Positions 17,233 to 25,487 of a stretch of DNA of 64,000 nucleotides are shown here, one piece after another. Location: contig NZ_CP150265.1 in NCBI RefSeq assembly GCF_037976325.1, positions 4,769,501-4,833,500 on the forward strand. The letters are read 5' to 3'. The stretch comes from Paenibacillus sp. FSL K6-3182. Its GTDB lineage: Bacteria > Bacillota > Bacilli > Paenibacillales > Paenibacillaceae. The notes below the pieces were generated by a model. That model saw only the letters and a list, made by a program, of their open reading frames with translations, searched no databases and had not been told where the DNA came from. A program made the translations under genes and the position numbers. How positions within the stretch are numbered: position 1 is the first letter of the stretch; the number at the start of each line of letters is the position of its first letter.

Positions 17233-20200
17233 TTAGCCAAGAATCAAACGAGCGAGTAATGCAAGATCCTCAATATCCACTTTGCCATCATGATTCAAAT
17301 CTGCCTTTTGGAACTGCTGCCAATTCGGATCGCTGCTGGATTTGCCATACGAATAAGCTACAATCGCCAAATCGCCAACAGTAATTTTATTATCATGATT
17401 CACGTCACCGTTACTTGGCTTGATGACACCGGCAAGGAAATCTTCTACTGCAGCATTCAGCTTCGTCATCGCGGCTGCAATTTCAGCTTTCGTTGCCTTC
17501 TCGTCATCAGCAACCAGCTTTGCTTTGTTGATAGCCGATTGCAGCTGCTGCTTCATCGCAGGAGGATATTGTCCCGGTTCTGTTCCTGTTTCCGCTCCAT
17601 CATACAAAGCCTGCGCTTGCGTTAACGCCGCCAGCAGTGCAGACTTATCACCCGGAGCTGCCTGTATCTGAAGATGATGCTGAGCTTCAAGCAGCAGCTG
17701 CTCCTGCCCTTCTGCGTTTGCAAGCTTAACGTCGGTTACCGTTATAGAGGTATTTACCGTTTCATCTGCTATGCCAGCTCGGAAAGTCAGCTTCAGCCAG
17801 TCTTCGTTTGGTGAAAGGGCTGCCCCCTCTCCAAAGGCTAATATCCGAATTTTGCCCGGCTCAAGCTCTTTGGGTTCAAGTACATTCAGCCCCTCTCGTA
17901 GTGATGCCGCACCCGAGAAGCTTAGTTTGCTTGGATCAAAGGTTACCGTAACGTCCTGCGCATAAACGCTCTGATACACACTGTCCGTAACATTTCGAAC
18001 CGCTAAGGTAAGATTCAGATCAGCACCGCTCGGTACGCTTGCAGCACCTGTCAGTACAGCTGTCCCTTGATCCGAAGGCTCAACAGCTTCTTTACTAGCT
18101 GCTGACAATGCGATGTAGTCTAGCTCATAAAAGCCTGGATTTGGTCCAGAACCCCGCATAAACTTGATCGAGTTAACCCCTTCCTTCAGCTCAACGTTGA
18201 CGCTTGAAGCCATAAATCGGCCCCAATTAATCGTCCCTGCGAGCTGCAAGGACTGCTCTTCGCCTTCATTAACCATAATTTTTGCAGCAGCTGGCTGATA
18301 ATTCCCCGTATTTTGTGCGTACCAAATGAACATTTTGTACGTCCCTGCTGCTGGAACCTCAACCTGATTAAAGTTAACGTAGCTGTCGGCATAATCGATG
18401 CCGCCAACGTAGCTTGAGCCTGATGCATGCACATTATTGCTGCGAGCCGTCGCCTTGAACAGCTGGGCGTTTTCCGCCTCATATTTATAAGGTTGAATGC
18501 CCGTTTCCTCAGTCACCTCAGGGAAATAAGTAACCCGCAGGTTTTCTGCTCCAAACGGAACAAGCGTAATTTCCTCCGTAGGCTCTGCGGAAAATACAGG
18601 ACCAACCGGCGGCTCTGCGGCTGATACCCCGTTAGCTGCTTTGCCCCATGACGGGATTCTCTTCCCTTTTGCAATTAGCTTTATCGGGGTAGTCTCCTGT
18701 ATGAACGGATTATCCGGCATATCGGATACGACGACCTGAATCGAATCTGCTGGGTTGTCGCGATCAAGCAGCAAACCATAATTCCAAGGGGACTGCGCAT
18801 TGATGCTGTATTCCTTGAAGCCAGGCGCCTTCACTTGCGGCGCTGGATTAGACTGCTCTACCCAGTTCTCATCGATTTTCAGAGAGAATACGAGCGGTCC
18901 TCGTTCGATGCCAATTGAATTGTTGACCCAAGACGACGTTTTGAGCTCCATTGGCAGCGTCAATACAACGGTATCGCCTTTTGTCCATTGCCGATCAATC
19001 GTAAAATATTGGCCGGATACTACTGCCTCTTGCGGCTGCCCATTCACCGTGATAACTGCTTTGTCCGTCCATTCCGGAATACGCAGCTTCAGCGGGAAAT
19101 TCACACTCTTGGACGCTTCCTCAATCGTAAACCGAATTTGATCCTCGAACGGATAGTTCGTCGTTTCCTTAACGGTTACATTCGCTCCATTGATTTTGGC
19201 TGATACACGGCTCGGTCCATAGGCAATAACGCCAAGCCCGCCATCCGAAGTACCCGCCCACATGTCCTTCACAAAATAAGGCCAGCCCATATGCATATTG
19301 AAACGACAGCAAGGATAACCCGAATAAGGCGATTGTACGGTGCCATTTCCGTAATTTTGCTTATAGCCATGATCGGTTAAGCCGCTTTGCACTTGATTCG
19401 GCAGCGAATAGTATTGATGGGTTTTAATATCCTTGCTCATTGCACCCGGAAGCGAATTAAAAGTAATTTTCTCCAGCGCATCTCCGATTGCCGGATCACC
19501 GGTAATCATGGCTGCAACCGCGTTGCTGTGTACCCGCTCCACAATGGCACAAAGCTCAACCCCTTGCGTTGAAGCTAACCCTGCGAGCATCTCTGTTCCT
19601 GAATTCATGCCGGTAATTTGATTGTGTGATTGATTCAGATGCTCTACGCCTGCTTGAAATGCAAGCTTATCTGCTTCATTGTTCGATAGTTGATAATAAA
19701 TAGAGGGGGTTTTAATCGATTGATTTACGTTGACTGTATGCTGCGAGTAAAAGTTATCAGGATTAATCTTAGCGGCTGTTAAAAAATGGTCGTTCGTAAA
19801 AATGTCAGTCTCATCACCGCCTTGCTTATGCAGCTTCTCAGCGAGCTGCAGCAGAAACACATCTCCTGTACGGTTGTACAGCCAGAGGACGATATTCATA
19901 TTGTCGCCGCTGCGGATTTGTCCCCAATCCCTAAGCGGACGCTGGTCTAGATTGTTCAGCTGGTAATGAAAATAGTTCGTAAGAAAAGAAATCACTCTCT
20001 TATCATTTGTCGCCTCGTAATAATCCTTGAGCACATAAATAGCAACCATGCGCGGCCACCAATCATTGTCGCTGGCAGGACCGAAGAAGCCGTCATCACG
20101 CTGGCTATTCAACATCCAATTGACCCATTTTTGCGACTTTGCAATCAGCTCCGGATCGTCAAGCGTATAAGCGAGCGCGACCAACCCCTTCACATAATAG

Positions 20201-21615
20201 ATAGGGCGTTCCCAGTTCGATTCTGGCGCTGTTCCACCCAGCCACTCCGAATTTGTGCTGAGCTCTCCGTATAAATCCTCTGCGTATCCGGTTGCACCAT
20301 CCTTCATTAGTTCTAATTGCTTAAGCAGCCAACCATCAGCTTTGACCGATCCAAGCGGAAGCGGCACAAACGGTGTTTGTACAAGCGGATCTTTATTTTT
20401 GACCAGCTCTTGGAACGACTCCGCCGGTACGGCATAGTCAGTTGCAATAAAATTGTCAAATAGCGGCTCAGACTCATCCGCCCATACCCCAATGCCGCCT
20501 GAGGTAAACTTTTGTTCACTGTCATCGGTGTATTCCAGAATGGAATTATGCATATCGTCCACATATATTTTGATGCCATTCCCATAGGTTACCACCTTCA
20601 ATTGATAAAACTTGTTCGCAGTGACCGTATCCAGCGCCTTAACGACTTTCAGATCGGTCCACTTATCCGTTAGCCGGCGAAGAACCAAGTTTCCATCATT
20701 TCGCAGTCCTGCAAAATAACCTTGGAGCACCTTTCCCTCACCGCTTAGCTTAGTTCGAAACAAAAGTCCTGCAGTACCCGTAGCTAGCGGTAGCTTAATA
20801 TCAGTCTCCACTGTAAAATCGGTGAACACCGTATCTTTTACGAGCAAAGCCTGATTTGCGCCAGCGTTTACGGTTATCCCGCCCGATTGCAATTCCCACT
20901 CGCCTTGAGCAGCATGCCAACTCGGCAATGTGAGCCCATCCGCTGGGGCATCAAATGAATCCGTAAATGCGAGCTCCCCCTTATCATTTGAAAGTTTGAG
21001 ATTGTCATAGGTCGGCTGGGATTGGTAAAGCCTTACGCCGACCTGACCTTTCGTATAGGTCGTATCCGATTGTTCCAACACCAGCTTCTCATTGACATAA
21101 AACTTAATTTGCGATCCGGCAACGCTAACTTTAAAGTGATAAACTACATTAGGATTAATCGCTATCGAAGTTCGCTTCAGCTCAGTCCATTTGTTGTCCA
21201 TACGGCCTAGAAATACGCTGCCCGTTCCTTGCGCGGAAATGCCTGCGTAATAACCTTTCACATTGTCCGCCCCTGGCGCTGCGCTAACCGTTCGGAAAAG
21301 CAATCCCGCATCACCGTTGCGACTGGCAAGGCTTATATCTGCCTCCACGGTGCCATCTTGTATTTCGGTTTGCTTAACCAAAGCTTTAGATCCCGATCCG
21401 CTTTCTCCGGTCATTTTGCCATTTGCCGTTGACCATATTCCATCGATGACCGTCCAATTTTCATTAATGATGGAACGATTGAAATGATCCTCGAAAAAAA
21501 CCGGCTCTGCTCCAGTCGCAGCTTCTACATGAACTGCTGGCAGAAAAATGCTAACATACATTGAAAAAATGAGCGGTAAAACAATCATTGATTTCAGCCT
21601 GGCACTGAACCGCAT
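17233..21615 (-). CDS. Giant secreted GH127/GH146 beta-L-arabinofuranosidase with CBM, cohesin, FIVAR and dockerin
   Basis: 1460 residues. Signal peptide; two tandem concanavalin-like (DUF1080-type) domains (about 35-210 and 215-395, both with a GLLFRT strand); a GH127/146 catalytic domain (about 410-1000); a CBM35/CBM6-like domain (about 1045-1170, ending GFYELDYIAL); cohesin-like domain (about 1185-1318, DNA 17665-18063); FIVAR (GTEPGQYPPAMK); dockerin (1403-1460) with loops DVNHDNKITVGD and DLNHDGKVDIED. The zinc/catalytic residues of GH127 are all present: E687 and C689 in GVELCAIVE, C769-C770 in YPCCRFN. The spacing matches the known E-x-C...CC arrangement, in which the first Cys of the CC pair is the nucleophile. 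It would release terminal beta-L-arabinofuranose from plant glycans outside the cell. It follows the TlpA gene by 88 bp. Confidence 0.92.
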   Translation of the reverse strand: MRFSARLKSMIVLPLIFSMYVSIFLPAVHVEAATGAEPVFFEDHFNRSIINENWTVIDGIWSTANGKMTGESGSGSKALVKQTEIQDGTVEADISLASRNGDAGLLFRTVSAAPGADNVKGYYAGISAQGTGSVFLGRMDNKWTELKRTSIAINPNVVYHFKVSVAGSQIKFYVNEKLVLEQSDTTYTKGQVGVRLYQSQPTYDNLKLSNDKGELAFTDSFDAPADGLTLPSWHAAQGEWELQSGGITVNAGANQALLVKDTVFTDFTVETDIKLPLATGTAGLLFRTKLSGEGKVLQGYFAGLRNDGNLVLRRLTDKWTDLKVVKALDTVTANKFYQLKVVTYGNGIKIYVDDMHNSILEYTDDSEQKFTSGGIGVWADESEPLFDNFIATDYAVPAESFQELVKNKDPLVQTPFVPLPLGSVKADGWLLKQLELMKDGATGYAEDLYGELSTNSEWLGGTAPESNWERPIYYVKGLVALAYTLDDPELIAKSQKWVNWMLNSQRDDGFFGPASDNDWWPRMVAIYVLKDYYEATNDKRVISFLTNYFHYQLNNLDQRPLRDWGQIRSGDNMNIVLWLYNRTGDVFLLQLAEKLHKQGGDETDIFTNDHFLTAAKINPDNFYSQHTVNVNQSIKTPSIYYQLSNNEADKLAFQAGVEHLNQSHNQITGMNSGTEMLAGLASTQGVELCAIVERVHSNAVAAMITGDPAIGDALEKITFNSLPGAMSKDIKTHQYYSLPNQVQSGLTDHGYKQNYGNGTVQSPYSGYPCCRFNMHMGWPYFVKDMWAGTSDGGLGVIAYGPSRVSAKINGANVTVKETTNYPFEDQIRFTIEEASKSVNFPLKLRIPEWTDKAVITVNGQPQEAVVSGQYFTIDRQWTKGDTVVLTLPMELKTSSWVNNSIGIERGPLVFSLKIDENWVEQSNPAPQVKAPGFKEYSINAQSPWNYGLLLDRDNPADSIQVVVSDMPDNPFIQETTPIKLIAKGKRIPSWGKAANGVSAAEPPVGPVFSAEPTEEITLVPFGAENLRVTYFPEVTEETGIQPYKYEAENAQLFKATARSNNVHASGSSYVGGIDYADSYVNFNQVEVPAAGTYKMFIWYAQNTGNYQPAAAKIMVNEGEEQSLQLAGTINWGRFMASSVNVELKEGVNSIKFMRGSGPNPGFYELDYIALSAASKEAVEPSDQGTAVLTGAASVPSGADLNLTLAVRNVTDSVYQSVYAQDVTVTFDPSKLSFSGAASLREGLNVLEPKELEPGKIRILAFGEGAALSPNEDWLKLTFRAGIADETVNTSITVTDVKLANAEGQEQLLLEAQHHLQIQAAPGDKSALLAALTQAQALYDGAETGTEPGQYPPAMKQQLQSAINKAKLVADDEKATKAEIAAAMTKLNAAVEDFLAGVIKPSNGDVNHDNKITVGDLAIVAYSYGKSSSDPNWQQFQKADLNHDGKVDIEDLALLARLILG

Positions 21616-21703
21616 CCAGCTTCACTCCTCAATCTTAGTTCTTGCAATCGCAAGCTCATGCTAAGCTTGCGTTTCAATTCAGCTGCTAGTATATGATGCA
21701 AGC

Positions 21704-22300
21704 TCACCTCCCCTCCGTTAACATATCCAGCTTGCTCTCAAACTCCATCGGATCTATCAAATGAAATGTATCCAGTACCGTGGCATCCGTATCGATAATA
21801 AACGTAGTTGGCAGCGAATGCAGCTCGTATAAATAAGAGGCACGTTTATTGGCATCCAGTAAATTCGTAAACCGCCATTCATTTTCCTCGATGAACGTTT
21901 CAATTGCGCTTGCTTGTTTTTCTTCTGATGATAGATTCACGCCATAAAAATCGACCTTATCTTCGTATTTCTCATGCAGCTTCTTTAAGGTGGGGGCTTC
22001 AACACTGCATGCCTCACACCAGCTCGCCCAAAACTGCAATACAATCGGTTTATCTTCTGCACCCGCTACGGTATGGGTCGTTCCGTTCAGATCCTTGAGC
22101 GTAAAGGCAGGCGCCTTCACTCCTGAAGTCGCTTTGCGGTGCAAAGCAGCTTCCTGATTCACACTTAATACGCTCTCCAGCGCGGATGCATCCAGCTTAT
22201 CGCCTGCATTGCCGCTCGTTTGATCCGAATTTAATATGAAAAACAAACCCAAGACCGTAGCTGACAAAAAAACGGAAATCACTAGAATCGTTTTTTTCAT
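21704..22300 (-). CDS. TlpA/ResA-like membrane-tethered thioredoxin
   Basis: 198 residues. The N-terminal hydrophobic segment (residues 4-24) lacks a lipobox and should anchor the protein with the thioredoxin domain outside. The active site is WASWCEAC (C95, C98), the TlpA/ResA spacing, with the cis-Pro region LPTTFIID. Its ATG overlaps the stop codon of the cohesin-SLH gene by 4 bp (ATGA), implying translational coupling, and GH127 follows. TlpA-type proteins usually reduce extracytoplasmic disulfides. The only obviously thiol-dependent client here is GH127, whose Zn-binding and catalytic cysteines must stay reduced; that link is inference. Confidence 0.88.
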   Translation of the reverse strand: MKKTILVISVFLSATVLGLFFILNSDQTSGNAGDKLDASALESVLSVNQEAALHRKATSGVKAPAFTLKDLNGTTHTVAGAEDKPIVLQFWASWCEACSVEAPTLKKLHEKYEDKVDFYGVNLSSEEKQASAIETFIEENEWRFTNLLDANKRASYLYELHSLPTTFIIDTDATVLDTFHLIDPMEFESKLDMLTEGR

Positions 22301-23328
22301 TGCTTTGAGTCAATCAAAGTAAGCAAGAGAGTAACGGCTTCAGCTCGAGTCGCATTAGCGCTTGGTGCAAACTTATTTTCGCCTCTGCCTTTGATGATGC
22401 CCGCTTCGGCAGCCATCGCAACAAAAGGCTCCGCCCAAGCTGGAATTTGGCTCCGATCTGCAAACGACGATTTTTTCGCCTGATCAACCTTCCATTCGAG
22501 CGCTCTAACGACCATTACCGCAATCTCCGCGCGATTAATTGGCTTGCTAGGGCGGATTGTATTGTCCTCGTACCCTGTTATAATGCCAGCTTTTACTGCA
22601 ATTCCAACGAAAGCGGAAGCCCAGCTTGGTATGCTGCCTGCATCTTTGAACGATATATCTGCTGCAAGATCAGCCTTCAAATCTAGTGCTCGGACGAGCA
22701 TCGCTGCAAATTCCGCGCGGGTAACCTGTGCATTTGGTTTGAAGGTTCCGTCCGTATAACCGTTAACAAAACCTAGATTAACAGCTCGTTCAATGGATCC
22801 TTTTGCCCAGTGCCCCGCAATATCTTTGAATGAAAATGCTGAATTTCCTAGGTTAGCGGTAAGCTTCACATTAGGCTTCAGCGTACTGGAATCGAGGGTA
22901 CTTTTTACAAGCTTCGCATCTGTGAGCAATACCTCGGTATCTCCATTTCCTATTGGCTCGAATAGAAAGCTTGATAATACGCTTTTACCATTTTCTCCTG
23001 CTTTGTTCCCTATCTTCGTCGCAGCAAACATAATTTGATTGCCTTCGACGATCGGCGATATCGAGAATCCTGCAATGCTGCTGCTGGCACTCTTAAAACG
23101 AAGCTTCTTTGCATCAAATGACAGCTTCACCTCATAAGCGTACATATCGGTTAGCTTATCGGCAGTAACGACGATTTTAATATCCTTATCCGATTTCTCC
23201 TGAGTAAGTGCGAACACCGGCGTATCCGCTGCAAACGCAAAGCTTGGGAGTGCCATAGCAAGCAATAAAACGATCAAACCAGCCGACATAAAACGCTTAC
23301 ATTTCTTCAATGAAATCGTCCCTTTCAT
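22297..23328 (-). CDS. Cohesin-domain protein with three SLH repeats (putative surface anchoring scaffoldin)
   Basis: 343 residues. Signal peptide ending around FAFAAD (residue 34); residues 35-160 form a cohesin-like beta-sandwich (FALTQEKSDKDIKIVV, YEVKLSFDAKKLRFKSAS, LSSFLFEPIGNGDTEV); residues 165-343 are three S-layer-homology repeats (FKDIAGHWAKGSIERAVNLG, FKDAGSIPSWASAFVGIAVK, FADRSQIPAWAEPFVAMAAE), with TRAEFAAML, NRAEIAVMV and TRAEAVTLL motifs. SLH repeats bind pyruvylated secondary cell-wall polymer, so the cohesin would be displayed on the cell surface. It is the first gene of the operon that encodes two dockerin-bearing enzymes, which makes it a natural docking base for them. The ribosome site before the ATG is weak. 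Confidence 0.88.
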   Translation of the reverse strand: MKGTISLKKCKRFMSAGLIVLLLAMALPSFAFAADTPVFALTQEKSDKDIKIVVTADKLTDMYAYEVKLSFDAKKLRFKSASSSIAGFSISPIVEGNQIMFAATKIGNKAGENGKSVLSSFLFEPIGNGDTEVLLTDAKLVKSTLDSSTLKPNVKLTANLGNSAFSFKDIAGHWAKGSIERAVNLGFVNGYTDGTFKPNAQVTRAEFAAMLVRALDLKADLAADISFKDAGSIPSWASAFVGIAVKAGIITGYEDNTIRPSKPINRAEIAVMVVRALEWKVDQAKKSSFADRSQIPAWAEPFVAMAAEAGIIKGRGENKFAPSANATRAEAVTLLLTLIDSKQ

Positions 23329-23465
23329 CTACATAGAATAGTAATGAGAGATGTGCATAACCATTTAGCAATCCAATCGATAGTTTTATTGTACAAAGAT
23401 GAATTTGGAATGTATTTGCAATATCAGGTTAAAAGTTATGAATTTCCGCCGTTCCTTTTTAAAAA

Positions 23466-23505
23466 TAAATAGAGCTGCTCTCTATATAGACAGAGAGCAG
23501 CTCTA
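23466..23505 (-). terminator. Terminator of the GH51-DUF6171 operon
   Basis: Perfect 13-bp stem AGAGCTGCTCTCT / AGAGAGCAGCTCT with an 8-base loop, followed on the minus strand by ATTTATTTTT. It isolates the GH51 operon from the cohesin-SLH operon, which must have its own promoter between 23329 and 23465. Confidence 0.85.
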
Positions 23506-23525
23506 AGATTCTTAATCATATATTT

Positions 23526-23798
23526 TCATGCATATTTTGGCCAGCGGCTATCCCCAGGATTCGGACAAGCACGTTCTTTATATTTGGCGGCAATACGTAC
23601 GAAACACCCGCATACGGTACATGTCGTACCATATTGAAACTTCGGGCAGCCTCTACATTGCTGTAGGCGCTGCTCGTACACATCATCCGGCACACTAATT
23701 TCGGACTGGAACATCGGCGCCGCCAAAATCCGATCGATCTGCTCATCAGTGACAAGGTAATCATCACGACAGCCTTTGCACGCATTTTTGCTGCTCAT
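23526..23798 (-). CDS. Small Cys-rich zinc-ribbon-like protein (DUF6171-type)
   Basis: 90 residues with nine cysteines in CxxC-like groups: CKGCRDD near the N-terminus, QQCRGCPKF, TCTVCGCFV, and a final ACPNPGDSRW. This is the pattern of the DUF6171 family of Bacillota, usually thought to bind metal. There is no signal peptide. It starts 14 bp after the GH51 stop codon and ends before a terminator, so it is the second gene of that operon. Role unknown. Confidence 0.75.
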   Translation of the reverse strand: MSSKNACKGCRDDYLVTDEQIDRILAAPMFQSEISVPDDVYEQRLQQCRGCPKFQYGTTCTVCGCFVRIAAKYKERACPNPGDSRWPKYA

Positions 23799-23812
23799 CG
23801 CTGGAGGTATCC

Positions 23813-25306
23813 CTATTCCGAGATCAGCTCTAGCACCGTTACCGACATTGGGGAGAGCTTCGCGCTAATTTTTGATCCATTAACAGTGAAAGCTTGGAAT
23901 GCGGTTGGCGCAACAGCTTCCGGATTTTCAAAATTGTTGTGCGCGTCCTTAACGGAAGCTGTAAGCTCTGTACCCGAAACCTTAAGCCCTGCACCTGCTA
24001 GGCCGCGAAGATCAATCTCCACATCCGCTTCGGACTGATTGTCCAAATTACACAAGCTTACATGGATGCGGCCACTCGCGTCCTTCGAAGCAGATACGGA
24101 TACTTGCGGAATCTTCTGGTCATTGTGCGCATAATCCTGACTGTCAATCGAAGTGGTAAGAAGCGTTGCATCCTGATGCACCTTATACATATCAAAAACG
24201 TGATATGTTGGCGTCAGCACCATTTTCTCACCCTCAGTCAAAATGACCGATTGCAGCACATTGATCACCTGAGCAATGTTAGCCATTTGTACCCGGTCAC
24301 AATGATCGTGGAAGATATGAAGCGTAATTCCAGCAACCAGCGCATCACGAATTGTGTTTTGCTGATACAGGAACCCTGGATTTGTACCCGGCTCCACATC
24401 GTACCACGTACCCCATTCATCAACCATAAGGCCTACCCGCTTCTTCGGATCATAACGATCCATAATAGCCGAATGGCGTGTAATCAGCTCGTCCATATAA
24501 AAGGTTTTCTTTAATGTACCGTACCATTCATCCTCGGAGAAGCCTGTTGCAGCACCTTTTTGCGTCCAAAACTCACCCGGAATGGTGTAATAATGCAGCG
24601 ATATCGCATCCATCATCCCATGCGCTTCCCGCATGACAACGTCCATCCAGCCGTAATCATCTACGTTTGGACCACAAGCGATCTTATGGATTTTGTTATC
24701 GCCATAATTGCGCACATAGGTTTGATATCTGCGATACAGATCCGCATAATATTCAGGACGCATGTTGCCGCCGCAGCCCCAGTTCTCGTTGCCGACGCCA
24801 AAATATTTCACGTTCCACGGCTTTTCCCTGCCGTTTTCTGTACGCAGTTCTGCCATTGGCGATACGCCGTCAAATGTCATGTACTCCACCCACTCCGACA
24901 TTTCCTGAACGGTGCCGCTGCCCACGTTTCCTGATATGTAAGGCTCGCATTCCAGCATTTCACACAGCATCAAAAACTCATGCGTGCCAAAATGATTGTT
25001 CTCAACAACACCGCCCCAGTGGGTGTTGATCATCCGCTTGCGCGACTCGCGCGGCCCAATGCCATCCTTCCAATGATATTCGTCCGCGAAGCAGCCCCCC
25101 GGCCAACGAAGAACTGGAATTTTCAGCTGCTTAAGCGCTGCAACTACATCATTGCGAATCCCGTTTGTGTTCGGAATAGGAGAATCCTCTCCTACCCATA
25201 TCCCTTCATAAATACAACGTCCCAAATGCTCAGAGAAATGTCCATAAATATTGCGATTAATCGTACCTGCAGCCAAATCAGCGTTAATGGTTATGCGGTT
25301 TGCCAA
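23813..25306 (-). CDS. Alpha-L-arabinofuranosidase, GH51
   Basis: 497 residues from a TTG start at 25306 (preceded by GCGAGG at 8 bp), giving [14 protein letters not shown]; this matches the usual N-terminus and length of GH51. The longer reading from 25369 adds an unlikely hydrophobic leader. The acid/base is E174 in [10 protein letters not shown] and the nucleophile E297 in VDEWGTW, the expected positions. There is no signal peptide, so it acts in the cytoplasm on imported arabino-oligosaccharides, complementing the extracellular GH127 enzyme next door. It is the first gene of a two-gene operon with the DUF6171-type protein. Confidence 0.93.
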   Translation of the reverse strand: MANRITINADLAAGTINRNIYGHFSEHLGRCIYEGIWVGEDSPIPNTNGIRNDVVAALKQLKIPVLRWPGGCFADEYHWKDGIGPRESRKRMINTHWGGVVENNHFGTHEFLMLCEMLECEPYISGNVGSGTVQEMSEWVEYMTFDGVSPMAELRTENGREKPWNVKYFGVGNENWGCGGNMRPEYYADLYRRYQTYVRNYGDNKIHKIACGPNVDDYGWMDVVMREAHGMMDAISLHYYTIPGEFWTQKGAATGFSEDEWYGTLKKTFYMDELITRHSAIMDRYDPKKRVGLMVDEWGTWYDVEPGTNPGFLYQQNTIRDALVAGITLHIFHDHCDRVQMANIAQVINVLQSVILTEGEKMVLTPTYHVFDMYKVHQDATLLTTSIDSQDYAHNDQKIPQVSVSASKDASGRIHVSLCNLDNQSEADVEIDLRGLAGAGLKVSGTELTASVKDAHNNFENPEAVAPTAFQAFTVNGSKISAKLSPMSVTVLELISE

Positions 25307-25357
25307 ATGAATCGACCTCGCTTCAATATAATAGAATAAATAGACTTTGATAAATAG

Positions 25358-25401
25358 TTGGATTAACATATTTATTTATCCAAATACTTAAACGTTAATC
25401 C
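25358..25401. promoter_or_regulatory. Inverted repeats upstream of GH51
   Basis: Two overlapping inverted repeats: TTGGAT (25358-25363) with ATCCAA (25378-25383), and GGATTAAC (25360-25367) with GTTAATCC (25394-25401). They lie about 50-95 bp upstream of the GH51 start in a region that should hold its promoter. They do not look like an AraR site. Regulator unknown. Confidence 0.4.
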
Positions 25402-25447
25402 TAACCAAATCATAATGGTAGCGGATACATTTTGCAACCCTTCGAAT

Positions 25448-25482
25448 AAAAAAAAGCTACCAGCCTCTCGGCATGATAGCTT
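25448..25482 (-). terminator. Terminator of the esterase gene
   Basis: Minus-strand AAGCTA...GCC-GAGA-GGC...TAGCTT hairpin followed by a run of T, just after the esterase stop codon. Confidence 0.75.
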
Positions 25483-25487
25483 CCTTC

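Noticed and set aside
12652..23328. Calling the locus a true cellulosome
   Set aside because: There is no multi-cohesin primary scaffoldin with a cellulose-binding CBM3 and no cellulase among the enzymes; each protein has only one cohesin. A non-cellulosomal assembly is the safer reading.
24062..25339. Several 119-150-codon plus-strand frames opposite GH51
   Set aside because: Produced by the codon pattern of GH51 on the other strand; GH51 has both catalytic glutamates and full length.
25307..25369. Extended N-terminus of GH51 from the ATG at 25369
   Set aside because: It would add a hydrophobic leader not found in cytoplasmic GH51 enzymes, and the TTG at 25306 has a ribosome site and yields the usual N-terminus.
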